Shown: positions 20,087 through 33,314 of the stretch, piece after piece
Numbering within the stretch: position 1 is the first letter of the stretch
Layout of the letters: every line of letters starts with the position of its first letter
Notes under the pieces: model-generated
The model's database searches: none
The model's input: only the letters and a program-made list of their open reading frames with translations
What the model was told of the DNA's origin: nothing
From: Odiellus spinosus
Lineage: Eukaryota > Arthropoda > Arachnida > Opiliones > Phalangiidae
Length of the DNA stretch: 64,000 nt
Direction: 5' to 3'
Assembly: GCA_963920705.1 (NCBI GenBank)
Contig: OY987234.1
Span: forward strand, 4,185,351 to 4,249,350
Position numbers and translations under genes: made by a program

Positions 20087-23000
20087 TGATAGAGCTGAGA
20101 TTTGAACCCACGCCTCCGAAGAGACTGGTGCCTAAAACCTACGCCTTAGACCACTCGGCCACTCTATCCACACACAATCCACCCAAACAAAAAAATCATA
20201 GGAAAAATAACAATAATATTTAAACTCCTAAAGTTCATAAACAGGGTGGGATTTGAACCCTCGCCTCCGAAGCAACTGGTGCCTAACACCAGCGCCTTAG
20301 ACCACTCGGCCACTCTGCCCACACACAATCCACCCAAACAAAAAAGTCATAGGAAAAATAACAATAATCTTTAAACTCCTAAAGTTCATGATAGAGGTGG
20401 GATTTGAACCCACGCCTCCTAAGAGACTGGTGCCTAAAACCAGCGCCTTAGACCATTCGGCCACTCTACCCATACGATCCACAAAAAACAAAAAAATCAT
20501 AGGAAAAATAACAATAATCTTTAAGCTCCTAAAGTTCATGATAGAGGTGGGATTTTAACCCACGCCTCCTAAGAGACTGGTGCCTAAAACCACCGCCTTA
20601 TACCACTCGCCCACTCTACCCACACGATCCACAAAAACAAAAAAATTATAGGAAAAATAACAATAATCTTTAAGCTCCTAAAGTTCATGATAGAGGTGGG
20701 ATTTGAACCCACGCCTTCGAAGAGACTGGTGCCTAAAACCAGCGCCTTAGACCACTCGGCCACTCTACCCACACACAATACACCCAACCAAAAAAATCAT
20801 AGGAGAATTAACAATAATCTTTAAACTCCTAAAGTTCATGTTAGAGGTGGGATTTGAACCCACGCCACCGAAGAGACTGGTGCCTAAAACCAGCGCCTTA
20901 GACCACTCGGTCACTCTACCCACACGATCCACAAAAACAAAAAAATCATAGCAAAAATAACAATTATCTTTAAAGTCCTAAAGTTCATGATATAGGTGGG
21001 ATTTGAACCCACGCCTCCGAAGAGACTGGTGCCTAAAACCAGCGCCTTAGACAACTCGGCCACTCTACCCACACACACCCCACCCAAACAAAAAAAAAAT
21101 CATTGGAGAAATAAAAATAATCTTTAAACTCCTAAACTTCTAGATAGAGGTTGGATTTGAACCCACGCCTCCGAAGAGACTGGCGCCTAAAACCAGCGCC
21201 TTAGACAACTCGGCCACTCTACCCACACACACATCCCCCCCCCCCCAAACAAAAAAAAATCATTGGAGAAATAAAAATAATCTTTAAACTCCTAAACTTC
21301 ATGATAGAGGTTGGATTTGAACCCAAGCCTCCGAAGAGACTGGCGCCTAAAACCAGCGCCTTAGACCACTCGGCCACTCTACCCACACCCAATCCACCCA
21401 AACAAAAAAATCATAGGAAAAATAACAATAATCTTTAAACTCCTAAAGTTTATGATAGAGGTGGGATTTGAACATACGCCTACGAAGAGACTGGTGCCTT
21501 AAACCAGCGCCATAGACCACTCGGCCACTCTACCCACACACTATCCACCCAATCAAAAAAATCATAGGAAAAATAACAATAATCTTTAAACTCCTAAACT
21601 GCATGATAGAGCTGAGATTTGAACCCACGCCTCCGAAGAGACTGGTGCCTAAAACCTACGCCTTAGACCACTCGGCCACTCTATCCACACACAATCCACC
21701 CAAACAAAAAAATCATAGGAAAAATAACAATAATATTTAAACTCCTAAAGTTCATAAACAGGGTGGGATTTGAACCCTCGCCTCCGAAGCAACTGGTGCC
21801 TAACACCAGCGCCTTAGACCACTCGGCCACTCTGCCCACACACAATCCACCCAAACAAAAAAGTCATAGGAAAAATAACAATAATCTTGAAACTCCTAAA
21901 GTTCATGATAGAGGTGGGATTTGAACCCACGCCTCCTAAGAGACTGGTGCCTAAAACCAGCGCCTTAGACCATTCGGCCACTCTACCCATACGATCCACA
22001 AAAAACAAAAAAATCATAGGAAAAATAACAATAATCTTTAAGCTCCTAAAGTTCATGATAGAGGTGGGATTTTAACCCACGCCTCCTAAGAGACTGGTGC
22101 CTAAAACCACCGCCTTATACCACTCGCCCACTCTACCCACACGATCCACAAAAACAAAAAAATTATAGGAAAAATAACAATAATCTTTAAGCTCCTAAAG
22201 TTCATGATAGAGGTGGGATTTGAACCCACGCCTTCGAAGAGACTGGTGCCTAAAACCAGCGCCTTAGACCACTCGGCCACTCTACCCACACACAATACAC
22301 CCAAACAAAAAAATCATAGGAGAATTAACAATAATCTTTAAACTCCTAAAGTTCATGTTAGAGGTGGGATTTGAACCCACGCCACCGAAGAGACTGGTGC
22401 CTAAAACCAGCGCCTTAGACCACTCGGTCACTCTACCCACACGATCCACAAAAACAAAAAAATCATAGCAAAAATAACAATTATCTTTAAAGTCCTAAAG
22501 TTCATGATATAGGTGGGATTTGAACCCACGCCTCCGAAGAGACTGGTGCCTAAAACCAGCGCCTTAGACAACTCGGCCACTCTACCCACACACACCCCAC
22601 CCAAACAAAAAAAAAATCATTGGAGAAATAAAAATAATCTTTAAACTCCTAGATAGAGGTTGGATTTGAACCCACGCCTCCGAAGAGACTGGCGCCTAAA
22701 ACCAGCGCCTTAGACAACTCGGCCACTCTACCCACACACACATCCCCCCCCCCCCAAACAAAAAAAAATCATTGGAGAAATAAAAATAATCTTTAAACTC
22801 CTAAACTTCATGATAGAGGTTGGATTTGAACCCAAGCCTCCGAAGAGACTGGCGCCTAAAACCAGCGCCTTAGACCACTCGGCCACTCTACCCACACCCA
22901 ATCCACCCAAACAAAAAAATCATAGGAAAAATAACAATAATCTTTAAACTCCTAAAGTTTATGATAGAGGTGGGATTTGAACATACGCCTACGAAGAGAC

Positions 23001-23493
23001 TGGTGCCTTAAACCAGCGCCATAGACCACTCGGCCACTCTACCCACACACTATCCACCCAATCAAAAAAATCATAGGAAAAATAACAATAATCTTTAAAC
23101 TCCTAAAGTACATGATAGAGGTGGGATTTGAATCCACGCCTCCGAAGAGACTGGTGCCTAAAACCAGCGCCATAGACCACTCGGCCACTCTACCCACACG
23201 ATCCACACAAACAAAAAAATCATAGGAAAAATAACAATAATCTTTAAACTCCTAATGTTCATGATAGAGGTGGGATTCGAAGCGACGCCTCCAAAGAGAC
23301 TGGTGCCTAAAACCAGCGCCTTAGACCACTCGGCCACTCTACCCACGCACTATCCACCCAATCAAAAAAATCATAGGAAAAATTACAATAATCTTTAAAC
23401 TCCTAAGTACATGATAGAGGTGGGATTTGAATCCACGCCTCCGAAGAGACTGGTGCCTAAAACCAGCGCCTTGGACCACTCGGCCACTCTACC
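20087..23493 (-). tRNA. tRNA-Leu cluster, genes 1-23 (edge block)
   Basis: Plus-strand first bases, each gene running 82 nt: 20087, 20238, 20389, 20539, 20688, 20839, 20988, 21142, 21302, 21453, 21604, 21755, 21906, 22056, 22205, 22356, 22505, 22651, 22811, 22962, 23113, 23262, 23412. This is the most degenerate part of the array. Genes 20087, 20238 and 20539, and their duplicates 21604, 21755 and 22056, have broken anticodon, acceptor or T stems and are probable pseudogenes. Genes 1-10 and 11-20 are a ten-unit duplication with offset 1517, falling to 1509 after an 8-bp spacer deletion before 22651. Genes 21453 and 22962 have anticodon AAG; the rest read UAG. Confidence 0.9.
21453..21534 (-). 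tRNA. tRNA-Leu(AAG), background 1
   Basis: The anticodon loop reads TTAAGGC, giving AAG, the usual animal Leu anticodon for CUU/CUC after A34-to-inosine editing. The body carries linked changes (GAACATACGCCTACG on the plus strand, and GCGCCATAG) that disturb the T stem. The same background with AAG recurs at 22962, 33617, 35728, 38890 and 42355. Confidence 0.8.
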
Positions 23494-23505
23494 CACACAC
23501 ACAAT

Positions 23506-23785
23506 CAAGGAGGATCAGAGAAGGAGAGGAAATGTGGGGCTGCGTTGAGTTAGAGAGAGAAGAGCCAACCTCCCACTCGGGTGGAAAGGGGGATAGGAAA
23601 TTCTCGAGGTAAACTGTTGTCACGTGGTCGCTAGCTAGCCCGTCTCATAAAGGATTTGTTTTACCCACGCGACAACATCTTACCACGAAACGTCTCTACC
23701 CCCGTTCTCCCAGAGTGGGAGTTTAGGCCGACGCAGTAGGAACCGCGCCGTCCCCACATTTCCTCTCCTTCTCTGATCCTCCTTG
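23506..23785. mobile_element. 280-bp TIR element inserted in the tRNA array
   Basis: The 34-bp terminal inverted repeats are perfect: the left end starts CAAGGAGGATCAGAGAAGG and the right end finishes CTTCTCTGATCCTCCTTG. ACACAAT is duplicated on both sides (23499-23505 and 23786-23792) within the array spacer. Internal segments also pair (CTCCCACTCGGG against CCCAGAGTGGGAG). The CAAGG end and 7-8 bp duplication suggest a hAT-type non-autonomous element, which is inference. No reading frame of note. It is absent from all other units, so it inserted once and was not co-amplified. Confidence 0.9.
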
Positions 23786-23846
23786 ACACAATACACCCAA
23801 ACAAAAAAATCATAGGAGAAATAACAATAATCTTTAAACTCCTAAA

Positions 23847-23914
23847 TTTGAACCCACGCCTCCGAAGAGACTGGTGCTTAAAACCAGCGCCTTAGACCAC
23901 TCGGCCACTCTACC
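23847..23914 (-). pseudogene. tRNA-Leu(UAA) lacking its 3' end
   Basis: The unit right after the transposon has lost about 19 bp covering the 3' acceptor strand, discriminator and half the T stem. The spacer CCTAAA joins directly to TTTGAACCC. The anticodon loop reads TTTAAGC, anticodon UAA. It cannot form an acceptor stem, so it is a pseudogene. Confidence 0.88.
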
Positions 23915-25343
23915 CACACGCAAATCACCCAAACAAAAAAATCATAAGAGAAATAACAATAATTTTTAAACTCCGAAAGTTTATGATAGAGGTGTGATTT
24001 GAACCCACGCCTCCGAAGGGTCTGGTGCCTAAAATCAGCGCCTTAGACCACTCGGCCACTCTACCTACACGATCCAGACAAACAAAAAAATCATAGGAAA
24101 AATAACAGTAATCTTTAAACTCCTAAAGTTCATTATAGAGGTGGGATTTGAAGCCACGCCTACAAAGAGACTGGTGCCTAAAACCAGGGCCTTAGACCAC
24201 TCGGCCACTCTACCCACACGATCCACAAAACAAAAAAATCACAGGAAAAATAACAATAATCTTTAAACTAATAAAGTACATGATAGAGGTGGGATTTGAA
24301 CCCACGCCTCCGAAGAGACTGGTGCCTAAAACCAGCGCCTTAGACCACTCGGCCACTCTACCCACACAATCCACACAAACAAAAAAATCATAGGAAAAAT
24401 AACAATAACCTTTAAACTCCTAAAGTTCATGATAGAGGTGGGATTTGAAGCCACGCCTCCAAAGAAACTGGTGCCTAAAACCAGCGCCTTAGACCACTCG
24501 GCCACTCTACCCACACACAATCCACCCAAACAAAAAAATCATGGGAAAAATAACAATAATCTTTAAACTCCTAAAGTTCATGATAGAGGTGGGATTTGAA
24601 CCCACGCCTCCGAAGAGACTGGTGCCTTTAACCAGCGCCTTAGACCACTTGGCCACTCTACCAACACACAGCCCACCCAAACAAAAAAATCATAGGAAAA
24701 ATAACAATAATCTTTAAACTCTTAAAGTTCATGATAGTGGTGGGATTTGAACCCACGCCTCCGAAGAGACTGGTGCCTAAAACCAGCGCCTTAGACCACT
24801 CGGCCACTCTACCCACACACTACCCACCCAATCAAAAAAATCATAGGAAAAATAACAATAATCTTTAAACTCCTAAAGTACATGATAGAGGTGGGATTTG
24901 AATCCACGCCTCCGAAGAGACTGGTGCCTAAAACCAGCGCCTTAGACCACTCGGCCACTCTGCCACTCTACCCACGCACAATCCACCCAAACAAAAAAAT
25001 CATAGGAAAAATAACAATAATCTTTAAACTCTTAAAGTTTATGATAGAGGTGGGATTTGAACCCACGCCTCCGAAGAGACTGGTGCCTAAAACCAGCGAC
25101 TTAGACCACTCGGCCACTCTACCCACACACTACCCACCCAATCAAAAAAATCATAGGAAAAATAACAATAATCTTTAAACTCCTAAAGTATATGATAGAG
25201 GTGGGATTTGAACCCACGCCACCGAAGAGACTGGTGCCTAAATCCAGCGCCTTAGACCACTCGGCCACTCTACCCACACACTATCCACCCAATCAAAAAA
25301 ATCATTGGAAAAATAACAATAATCTTTAAACTCCTAAAGTACG

Positions 25344-25425
25344 TGATAGAGGTGGGATTTGAACCCACGCCTTCGTAGAGACTGTTGCCCAAAACCAGCG
25401 CCTTAGACCACTCGGCCACTTTACC
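25344..25425 (-). tRNA. Leu-type tRNA with Pro anticodon UGG
   Basis: The loop reads TTTGGGC, anticodon UGG (Pro codon CCA). The body keeps the Leu long variable arm and A73. One anticodon-stem pair is broken (CTGTTGCCC on the plus strand), so function is doubtful. Linked change CTTCGTAG in the variable arm. Confidence 0.75.
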
Positions 25426-25645
25426 CACACACAATGCACCGAAACCTAAAAATCATAGGAGAAATAACAATAATCTTTAAACTCCTAAAGTTCATGATAG
25501 AGATGGGATTTGAACCCACGCCTCCGAAGAGACTGGTGCCTAAAACCAGCGCCTTAGACCACTCGGCCACTCATCCCACACACATTCCACCCAAACAAAA
25601 AAATCATGGGAAAAATAACAATAATTCTTAAACTCCTAAAGTTCA

Positions 25646-25727
25646 TGATAGAGGTGGGATTTGAACCCACGCCTTCGTAGAGACTGGTGCCCAAAACCAG
25701 CTCCTTAGACCACTCGGCCACTCTACC
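25646..25727 (-). tRNA. Leu-type tRNA with Pro anticodon UGG, intact stems
   Basis: Same UGG loop as the copy at 25344 and the same variable-arm background, but here the anticodon stem is fully paired. If charged by LeuRS it would put leucine at CCA codons; that outcome is inference. Confidence 0.78.
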
Positions 25728-28653
25728 CACACACAATGCGCCCAAACCAAAAAATCATAGGAGAAATAACAATAATCTTTAAACTCCTAAAGTTTATGAT
25801 AGAGGTGGGATTTGAACCCACGCCTCCGAAGAGACTGGTGCCTAAAACAGCGCCTTAGACAACTCTGCCACTCTACCCAAACACAATCCACCCAAACAAA
25901 AAAATCATGGGAAAAATAACAATAATTCATAAACTCCTAAAGTGCATGATAGAGGTGGGATTTGAACCCACGCCTCCGAAGAGACTGGTGCCTAAAACCA
26001 GCGCCTTAGACCACTCGGCCACTCCACCCACACACAATCCACCCAAACAAAAAAATCATGGGAAAAATAACAATAATTCATAAACTCCTAAAGTTCATGA
26101 TAGAGGTGGGATTTGAACCCACGCCTCCGAAGAGACTGGTGCCTAAAACCAGCGCCTTAGACCACTCGGCCACTCTACCCACACACACAATACACCCAAA
26201 CAAAAAAATCATAGGAGAAATAACAATAATCTTTAAACTCCTAAAGTTCATGATAGAGGTGGGATTTTAACCCACGCCTCCGAAGAGACTGGTGCCTAAA
26301 ACCAGCGCCTTAGACCACTCGGCCACTCTACCCACACGATCCACAAAACAAAAAAATCATGGGAAAAATAATAATAATCTTTAAACTCCTAAAGTTCATG
26401 ATAGAGGTGGGATTTGAACCCACGCCTCCGAAGAGACTGTTGCCTAAAACCAGCGCCCTAGACCACTCGGCCACTCTACCCGCACACAAATCACCCAAAC
26501 AAAAAAATCATAAGAGAAATAACAATAATCTTTAAACTACGAAAGTTCATGATAGAGGTGGGATTTGAACTCACGCTTCCGAAGGGACTGGTGCCTAAAA
26601 CCAGCGCCTTAGACCACTCGGCCACTCTACCCACACGATCCACACAAACAAAAAAATCTTAGGAAAAATAACAATAATCTTTAAACTCCTAAAGTTCATG
26701 ATAGAGGTGGGATTTGAACCCACGCCTCCGAAGGGACTGGTGCCTAAAACCAGCGCCTTAGACCACTCGGCCACTCTACCCACACACAATCCACCCAAAC
26801 AAAAAAATCATGGGAAAAATAACAATAATTCATAAACTCCTAAAGTTCATGAAAGAGGTGGGATTTGAACCCACGCCTCCGAAGAGACTGGTGCCTAAAA
26901 CCAGCGCCTTAGACCACTCGGCCAATCTACCCACACACTATCCACCCAATCAAAAAAATCATTGGAGAAATAACAATAATCTTTAAACTCCAAAAGCTCA
27001 AGATAGAGGTGGGATTTGAACCCACGCCTCCGAAGAGACTGGTGCCTAAAACCAGCGCCTTACACCACTCGGCCACTCTACCCACACTATCCACAAAAAC
27101 AAAAAAATCATAGGAAAAATAACAATAATCTTTAAACTCCTAAAGTTCGTGATAGAGGTGGGATTTGAACCCACGCCTCCGAAGAGACTGGTGCCTAAAA
27201 CCAGCGCCTTAGACCACTCGGCCACTCTACCCACACGATCCACAAAACAAAAAAATCATAGGAAAAATAATAATAATCTTTAAACTCCTAAAGTTCATGA
27301 TAGAGGTGGGATTTGAACCCACGCCTCCGAAGAGACTGTTGCCTAAAACCAGCGCCTTAGACCACTCGGCCACTCTACCCGCACACAAATCACCCAAACA
27401 AAAAAATCATAAGAGAAATAACAATAATCTTTAAACTACGAAAGTTCATGATAGAGGTGGGATTTGAACCCACGCCTCCGAAGGGACTGGTGCCTAAAAC
27501 CAGCGCCTTAGACCACTCGGCCACTCTACCCACACGATCCACACAAACAAAAAAATCATAGGAAAAATAACAATAATCTTTAAACTCCTAAAGTTCATGA
27601 TAGAGGTGGGATTTGAACCCACGCCTCCGAAGGGACTGGTGCCTAAAACCAGCGCCTTAGACCACTCGGCCACTCTACCCACACACAATCCACCCAAACA
27701 AAAAAATCATGGGAAAAATAACAATAATTCATAAACTCCTAAAGTTCATGAAAGAGGTGGGATTTGAACCCACGCCTCCGAAGAGACTGGTGCCTAAAAC
27801 CAGCGCCTTAGACCACTCGGCCAATCTACCCACACACTATCCACCCAATCAAAAAAATCATTGGAGAAATAACAATAATCTTTAAACTCCAAAAGCTCAA
27901 GATAGAGGTGGGATTTGAACCAACGCCTCCGAAGAGACTGGTGCCTAAAACCAGCGCCTTAGACCACTCGGCAACTCTACCCACACACTATCCACCCAAT
28001 CAAAAAAATCATAGGAAAAAAAACAATAATCTTTAAACTCCTTAAGTACATGATAGAGGTGGCATTTGAACCCACGCCTTCGAAGAGACTGGTGCCTAAA
28101 ACCAGCGTCTTAGACCACTCGGCCACTCTACCCACACACAATGCACCCAAACAAAAAAATCATAGGAGAAATAACAATAATCTTTAAACTCCTAAGTTCA
28201 TGATAGAGGTGGGATTTGAACCCACGCCACCGAAGAGACTGGTGCCTAAAACCAGCGCCTTAGACCACTCGGCCACTCTACCCACACACTATCCACCCAA
28301 TCAAAAAAATCATAGGAAAAAAAACAATAATCTTTAAACTCCTTAAGTTCATGATAGAGGTGGGATTTGAACCCACGCCTCCAAAGAGACTGGTGCCTAA
28401 AACCAGCGTCTTAGACCACTCGGCCACTCTACCCACACGCAATGCACCCAAACAAAAAAATCATAGGAGAAATAACAATAATCTTTAAACTCCTAAAGTT
28501 CATGATAGAGGTGGGATTTGAACCCACGCCACCGAAGAGACTGGTCCCTAAAACCAGCGCCTTAGACCACTCGGCCACTCTACCCACACACTATCCACCC
28601 AATCAAAAAAATCATAGGAAAAATAACAATAATTTTTAAACTCCTAAAGTACA

Positions 28654-28735
28654 TGATAGAGGTGGGATTTGAATCCACGCCTCCGAAGAGACTGGTGCCA
28701 AAAACCAGCGCCTTAGACCACTCGGCCACTCTACC
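28654..28735 (-). tRNA. Leu-type tRNA with Gln anticodon UUG
   Basis: The loop reads TTTTGGC, anticodon UUG (Gln codon CAA). One base (A35 to U) separates it from the main form. U33, all stems, the long variable arm and A73 are kept. The T stem has one altered base (GAATCC on the plus strand). Confidence 0.75.
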
Positions 28736-29400
28736 CACACACAAGTCACCCAAACAAAAAAATCATAAGAGAAATAACAATAATCTTTAAACTCCGAAAG
28801 TTCATGATAGAGGTGGGATTTGAACCCACGCCTCCGAAGGAACTGGTGCCTAAAACCAGCGCCTTAGACCACTCAGCCACTCTACCCACACGATCCACAC
28901 AAACAAAAAAATCATAGGAAAAATAACAATAATCTTTAAACTCCTAAAGTTCATGATAGAGGTGGGATTTGAAGCCACGCCTCCAAAGAAACTGGTGCCT
29001 AAAACCAGCGCCTTAGACCACTCGGCCACTCTACCCACACGATTCACACAAACAAAAAAATCATAGGAAAAATAACAATAATCTTTAAATTCCTAAAGTT
29101 CATGATAGAGGTGGGATTTGAACCCATGCCTCCGAAGAGACTGGTGCCTAAAACCAGCGCCTTAGACCACTCGGCCACTCTACCCACACGATCCACACAA
29201 ACAAAAAAATCATAGGAAAAATAACAATAATCTTTAAACTCCTAAAGTACATGATATAGGTGGGATTTGAACCCACGCCTCCGAAGAGACTGGTGCCTAA
29301 AACCAGCGCCTTAGACCACTCGGCCACTCTACCCACACAATCCACACAAACAAAAAAATCATAGGAAAAATAACAATAATCTTTAAACTCCTAAAGTTCA

Positions 29401-29482
29401 TGATAGAGGTGGGATTTGAACCCACGCCTCCGAAGAGACTGGTGCCTTAAACCAGCGCCTTAGACCACTTGGCCACTCTACC
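29401..29482 (-). tRNA. tRNA-Leu(AAG), background 2
   Basis: The loop reads TTAAGGC with an intact anticodon stem. The linked A-box variant (CACTTGGCC on the plus strand) and spacer CCAACACACAGCCC define a subfamily. AAG members are at 29401, 29552, 29704, 53645, 55004, 55155, 57875, 59084, 59235, 59837 and 59988. The copy at 24581 has the same background but A at position 33. Stems are intact, so these are the best AAG candidates for function. Confidence 0.85.
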
Positions 29483-31511
29483 AACACACAGCCCACCCAA
29501 ACAAAAAAGTCATAGGAAAAATAACAATAATCTTTAAATTCCTAAAGTTCATGATAGAGGTGGGATTTGAACCCACGCCTCCGAAGAGACTGGTGCCTTA
29601 AACCAGCGCCTTAGACCACTTGCCCACTCTACCAACACACAGCCCACCCAAACCAAAAAAATCATGGGAAAAATAACAATAATCTTTAAACTCGCAAAGT
29701 TCATGATAGAAGTGGGATTTGAACCCACGCCTCCGAAGAGACTGGTGCCTTAAACCAGCGCCTTAGACCACTTGGCCACTCTACCAACACACAGCCCACC
29801 CAAACAAAAAAATCATAGGAAAAATAACAATAATCTTTAAACTCCTAAAGTACATGATAGAGGTGGGATTTGAACCCACGCCTCCGAAGAGACTGGTGCC
29901 TAAAACCAGCGCCTTAGACCACTCGGCCACTCTACCTACACACTATCCACCCAATCAAAAAAATCATTGGAAAAATAACAATAATCTTTAAACTCCTAAA
30001 GTATATGATAGAGGTGGGATTTGAACCCACGCCTTCGAAGAGACTGGTGCCTACAACCAGCGCCTTAGACCACTCGGCCACTCTACCCACACACAAAGCA
30101 CCCAAACAAAAAAATCATAGGAGAAATAACAATAATTCATAAACTCCTAAAGTTCAAGATAGAGGTTGGATTTGAACCCACGCCTCCGAAGAGACTGGTG
30201 CCTAAAACCAGCGTCTTAGACCACTCGGCCACTCTACCTACACACTATCCACCCAATCAAAAAAATCATTGGAAAAATAACAATAATCTTTAAACTCCTA
30301 AAGTTCATGATAGAGGTGGGATTTGAACCTACGCCTCCGAAGAGACTGGTGCCTAAAACCAGCGCCTTAGACCACTCGGCCACTCTACCCACACACAATC
30401 CACCCAAACAAAAAAATCATGGGAAAAATAACAATAATTCATAAACTCCTAAAGTTCAAGATAGAGGTTGGATTTGAACCCACGCCTCCGAAGAGACTGG
30501 TGCCTAAAACCAGCGCCTTAGACCACTCGGCCACTCTACCCACTCACAATCCACCCAAACAAAAAAATCATGGGAAAAATAACAATAATCTTTAAACTCC
30601 TAAAGTTCATGATAGAGGTGGGATTTGAACCTACGCCTCCGAAGAGACTGGTGCCTAAAACCAGCGCCTTAGACCACTCGGCCACTCTACCCACTCACAA
30701 TCCACCCAAACAAAAAAATCATGGGAAAAATAACAATAATTCATAAACTCCTAAAGTTCATGATAGAGGTGGGATTTGAACCCACGCTACGAAGAGACTG
30801 GTGCCTAAAACCAGCGCCTTAGACCACTCGGCCACTCTACCCACACACTATCCACCCAATCAAAAAAATCATTGGAAAAATAACAATAATCTTTACACTC
30901 CTTAAGTACATGATAGAGGTGGGATTTGAACCCACGCCTTCGAAGAGACTGGTGCCTAAAACCAGCGCCTTAGACCACTCGGCCACTCTACCCACACACA
31001 ATGCACACAAACAAAAAAATCATAGGAGAAATAACAATAATCTTTAAACTCCTATAGTTCATGATAGAGGTGGGATTTGAACCCACGCCTCCGAAGAGAC
31101 TAGTGCCTAAAACCAGCGCCTTAGACCACTCGGATACTCTACCCGCACACAAATCACCCAAACAAAAAAATCATAAGAGAAATAACAATAATCTTTAAAC
31201 TCCGAAAGTTCATGATAGAGGTGGGATATGAACCCACGCCTCCGAAGGGACTGGTGCCTAAAACAAGCGCCTTAGACCACTCGGCCACTCTACCCACACT
31301 ATCTACCCAATCAAAAAAATCATATGAAAAAAAAAATAATCTTCAAACTCCTAAAGTTCATGATAGATGTGGGATTTGAACCCACGCCTCCGAAGAGACT
31401 GGTGCCTAAAACCAGCGCCTTAGACCACTCGGCCACTCTACCCACACACTATCCACCCAATCAAAAAAACCATAGGAGAAATAACAATAATCTTTAAACT
31501 CCTAAAGTACA

Positions 31512-31593
31512 TGATAGAGGTGGGATTTGAACCCATGCCTTCGAAGAGACTGGTGCTTAAAACCAGCGCCTTAGACCACTCGGCCACTCTACC
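31512..31593 (-). tRNA. tRNA-Leu(UAA), full length
   Basis: The loop reads TTTAAGC, anticodon UAA (Leu codon UUA). All stems pair apart from the subfamily marker CCCATGCC. Its duplicate at 32415 (offset 903) reads UAG and the related unit at 41300 reads GGG, so anticodon changes followed duplication. Confidence 0.82.
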
Positions 31594-33314
31594 CAAACAC
31601 ATTGCACCCAAACAAAAAAATCATAGGAAAAATAACAATAATCTTTAAACTCCTAAAGTTCATGATAGAGGTTGGATTTGAACCCACGCCTCCGAAGAGA
31701 CTGGTGCCTAAAACCAGCGCCTTATACCACCCGGCCACTCTACCCACACGCAATACACCCCAACCAAAAAATCATAGGAGAAATAACAATAATCTTTAAA
31801 CTCCTAAAGTTCATGATAGAGGTGGGATTTGAACCTACGCCTCCGAAGAGACTGGTGCCTAAAACCAGCGCCTTAGACCACTTGGCCACTCTACCAACAC
31901 ACAGCCCACCCAAACAAAAAAATCATAGGAAAAATAACAATAATCTTTAAACTCCAAAAGTTCATGATAGAGGTGGGATTTGAACCCACGCCTCCGAAGA
32001 GACTGCTGCCTAAAACCAGCGCCTTAGACCACTCGGCCACTCTACCCGCACACAAATCACCCAAACAAAAAAATCATAAGAGAAATAACAATAATCTTTA
32101 AACTCCGAAAGTTCATGATAGAGGTGGGATATGAACCCACGCCTCCGAAGGGACTGGTGCCTAAAACCAGCGCCTTAGACCACTCGGCCACTCTACCCAC
32201 ACTATCTACCCAATCAAAAAAATCATATGAAAAAAAAAATAATCTTCAAACTCCTAAAGTTCATGATAGAGGTGGGATTTGAACCCACGCCTCCGAAGAG
32301 ACTGGTGCCTAAAACAAGCGCCTTATACCACTCGGCCACTCTACCCACACACTATCCACCCAATCAAAAAAACCATAGGAGAAATAACAATAATCTTTAA
32401 ACTCCTAAAGTACATGATAGAGGTGGGATTTGAACCCATGCCTTCGAAGAGACTGGTGCCTAAAACCAGCGCCTTAGACCACTCGGCCACTCTACCCAAA
32501 CACATTGCACCCAAACAAAAAAATCATAGGAAAAATAACAATAATCTTTAAACTCCTAAAGTTCATGATAGAGGTTGGATTTGAACCCACGCCTCCGAAG
32601 AGACTGGTGCCTAAAACCAGCGCCATATACCACCCGGCCACTCTACCCACACGCAATACACCCCAACCAAAAAATCATAGGAGAAAAACCATAATCTTTA
32701 AACTCCTAAAGTTCATGATAGAGGTTGGATTTGAACCCACGCCTTCTAAGAAACTGGTGCCTAAAACCAACGCCTTAGACCATTCGGCCACTCTACCCAT
32801 ACGATTCACAAAAAACATAAAAATCATAGGAAAAATAACAATAATCTTTAAGCTCCTAAAGTTCATGATAGAGGTGGGATTTTAACCCACGCCTCCTAAG
32901 AGACTGGTGCCTAAAACCACCGCCTTATACCACTCGCCCACTCTACCCACACGATCCACAAAAACAAAAAAATTATAGGAAAAATAACAATAATCTTTAA
33001 GCTCCTAAAGTTCATGATAGAGGTGGGATTTGAACCCACGCCTTCGAAGAGACTGGTGCCTAAAGCCAGCGCCTTAGACCACTCGGCCACTCTACCCAAA
33101 CACAATGCACCAAAACAAAAAAATCATAGGAGAAATAACAATAAACTTTAAACTCCTAAAGTTCATGCTAGAGGTGGGATTTGAACCCACGCCTCCGAAG
33201 AGACTGGTGCCTAAAACCAGCGCCTTAGACCACTCGGCCACTCTACCCACACGATCCACTAAAACAAAAAAATCATAGGAAAAATAACAATAATCTTTAA
33301 ACTCATAAAGTTTA

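Larger units (their letters stand above)
23847..28433 (-). tRNA. tRNA-Leu cluster, genes 24-54
   Basis: First bases: 23847 (truncated), 23984, 24133, 24281, 24430, 24581, 24732, 24883, 25042, 25193, 25344, 25495, 25646, 25797, 25947, 26098, 26251, 26399, 26550, 26699, 26850, 27001, 27150, 27298, 27449, 27598, 27749, 27900, 28051, 28201, 28352. Each is 82 nt except 24883 (a short repeat of the 5' acceptor sequence makes it about 90 nt) and 25797 (81 nt). The units from 26399 recur from 27298 with offset about 899, a six-unit duplication. Most read UAG; 24581 reads AAG with A at position 33 instead of U; 25344 and 25646 read UGG. Confidence 0.93.
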
